Source of the DNA: Sulfuritalea hydrogenivorans sk43H
GTDB taxonomy: Bacteria; Pseudomonadota; Gammaproteobacteria; Burkholderiales; Rhodocyclaceae
Length of the DNA: 53,822 nucleotides
Reading direction: 5' to 3'
Assembly (NCBI GenBank): GCA_945870205.1
Contig: CAMBRI010000003.1
Span: 1-53,822, forward strand
Shown here: positions 53,681 through 53,822 of the stretch, in pieces
How positions within the stretch are numbered: the stretch's first letter is position 1
Layout of the letters: each line of letters opens with the position of its first letter
Translations under genes and position numbers: made by a program
Notes under the pieces: model-generated
What the model was told of the DNA's origin: nothing
The model's input: the letters and a program-made list of their open reading frames with translations, nothing else
Databases searched by the model: none

Positions 53681-53821
53681 TCACTGGCAATAACATGGGG
53701 ATTGCCCGACGGATTTCAATCCTCCGCCGGCAGGCGGCTGCTTGCGGCGCAGGGCGCGGCCCTTGCCGTACTTCGCCGACTTCACGGCCTGAATCTGCTC
53801 GAAGACGCACACGTAGCCGGC
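53681..53821 (-). CDS. Possible 3' end of an unidentified gene
   Basis: A frame entering from the window edge encodes 46 residues (beginning AGYVCVFEQIQAVKSAKYGK, with a basic stretch GRALRRKQPP) and stops at 53681. The first 30 residues look protein-like, but the last 15 cross the clpB promoter. No family can be named from so little. Confidence 0.3.
   Translation of the reverse strand, partial: AGYVCVFEQIQAVKSAKYGKGRALRRKQPPAGGGLKSVGQSPCYCQ
53693..53719 (-). promoter_or_regulatory. Sigma-32 (heat-shock) promoter for clpB
   Basis: On the minus strand TTGAAA (53714-53719) is followed after 13 bases by CCCCATGT (53693-53700), an almost perfect RpoH promoter 34 bases before the clpB ATG. Confidence 0.85.
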
Positions 53822-53822
53822 A

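Overview
The window is GC-rich chromosomal DNA from a Gram-negative bacterium, most likely a betaproteobacterium. The support is the gene order tig-clpP-clpX-lon-tRNA-Val-ppiD, the hopanoid-type squalene genes hpnCDE, a Fur-type ferric ABC transporter, and the aat-bpt pair. No rRNA, CRISPR array or complete prophage is visible. Identifications rest on reading translated sequence and motifs by eye; no database search was run.

Layout. (1) 1-9066: end of an acrylyl-CoA reductase-like gene, an NlpC/P60 hydrolase, a ferric-iron ABC transporter (fbpA; divergent fbpB/fbpC around a Fur-box-like palindrome), a CDGSH iron-sulfur protein, the N-degron transferases aat and bpt, and a large peptide/oligopeptide-type binding protein. 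(2) 9126-11924: fabI and ppiD, convergent around a bidirectional terminator. (3) About 11982-25531: a genomic island integrated in the 3' end of tRNA-Val. A 20-bp piece of the tRNA is duplicated at the far end. Integrase, AlpA-type regulator, primase-like DUF3987 protein and a nucleoside-deoxyribosyltransferase-like protein lie at the tRNA end. At the other end are about 1.2 kb of repeat-rich DNA without a convincing gene, then a cargo block with three paralogous secreted cysteine-rich mosaic proteins. (4) 25507-31603: tRNA-Val, lon, clpX, clpP, tig, tRNA-Leu, with a heat-shock (sigma-32) promoter before lon. (5) 31825-37186: hpnC-hpnD-hpnE, a YbbA-type ABC ATPase head to head with tesA, and mnmH. 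(6) 37173-39239: a LytTR response regulator, its histidine kinase and a small membrane protein. (7) 39392-48790: a methyltransferase, then a same-strand series of nucleotidyl cyclase-hemerythrin fusion, Pat-type protein acetyltransferase, tag, GAF-GAF-PAS-cyclase, and an acyl-CoA synthetase carrying the PX4GK acetylation motif. (8) 48777-53822: an MFS transporter, a charged periplasmic coiled-coil protein, and clpB with a clear sigma-32 promoter.

The parts most likely to be new biology are the island's secreted mosaic family with its shared N-terminal cysteine module, the apparent cAMP/lysine-acetylation/acyl-CoA-synthetase neighbourhood with a hemerythrin-coupled cyclase, and the structured repeat DNA in the island.
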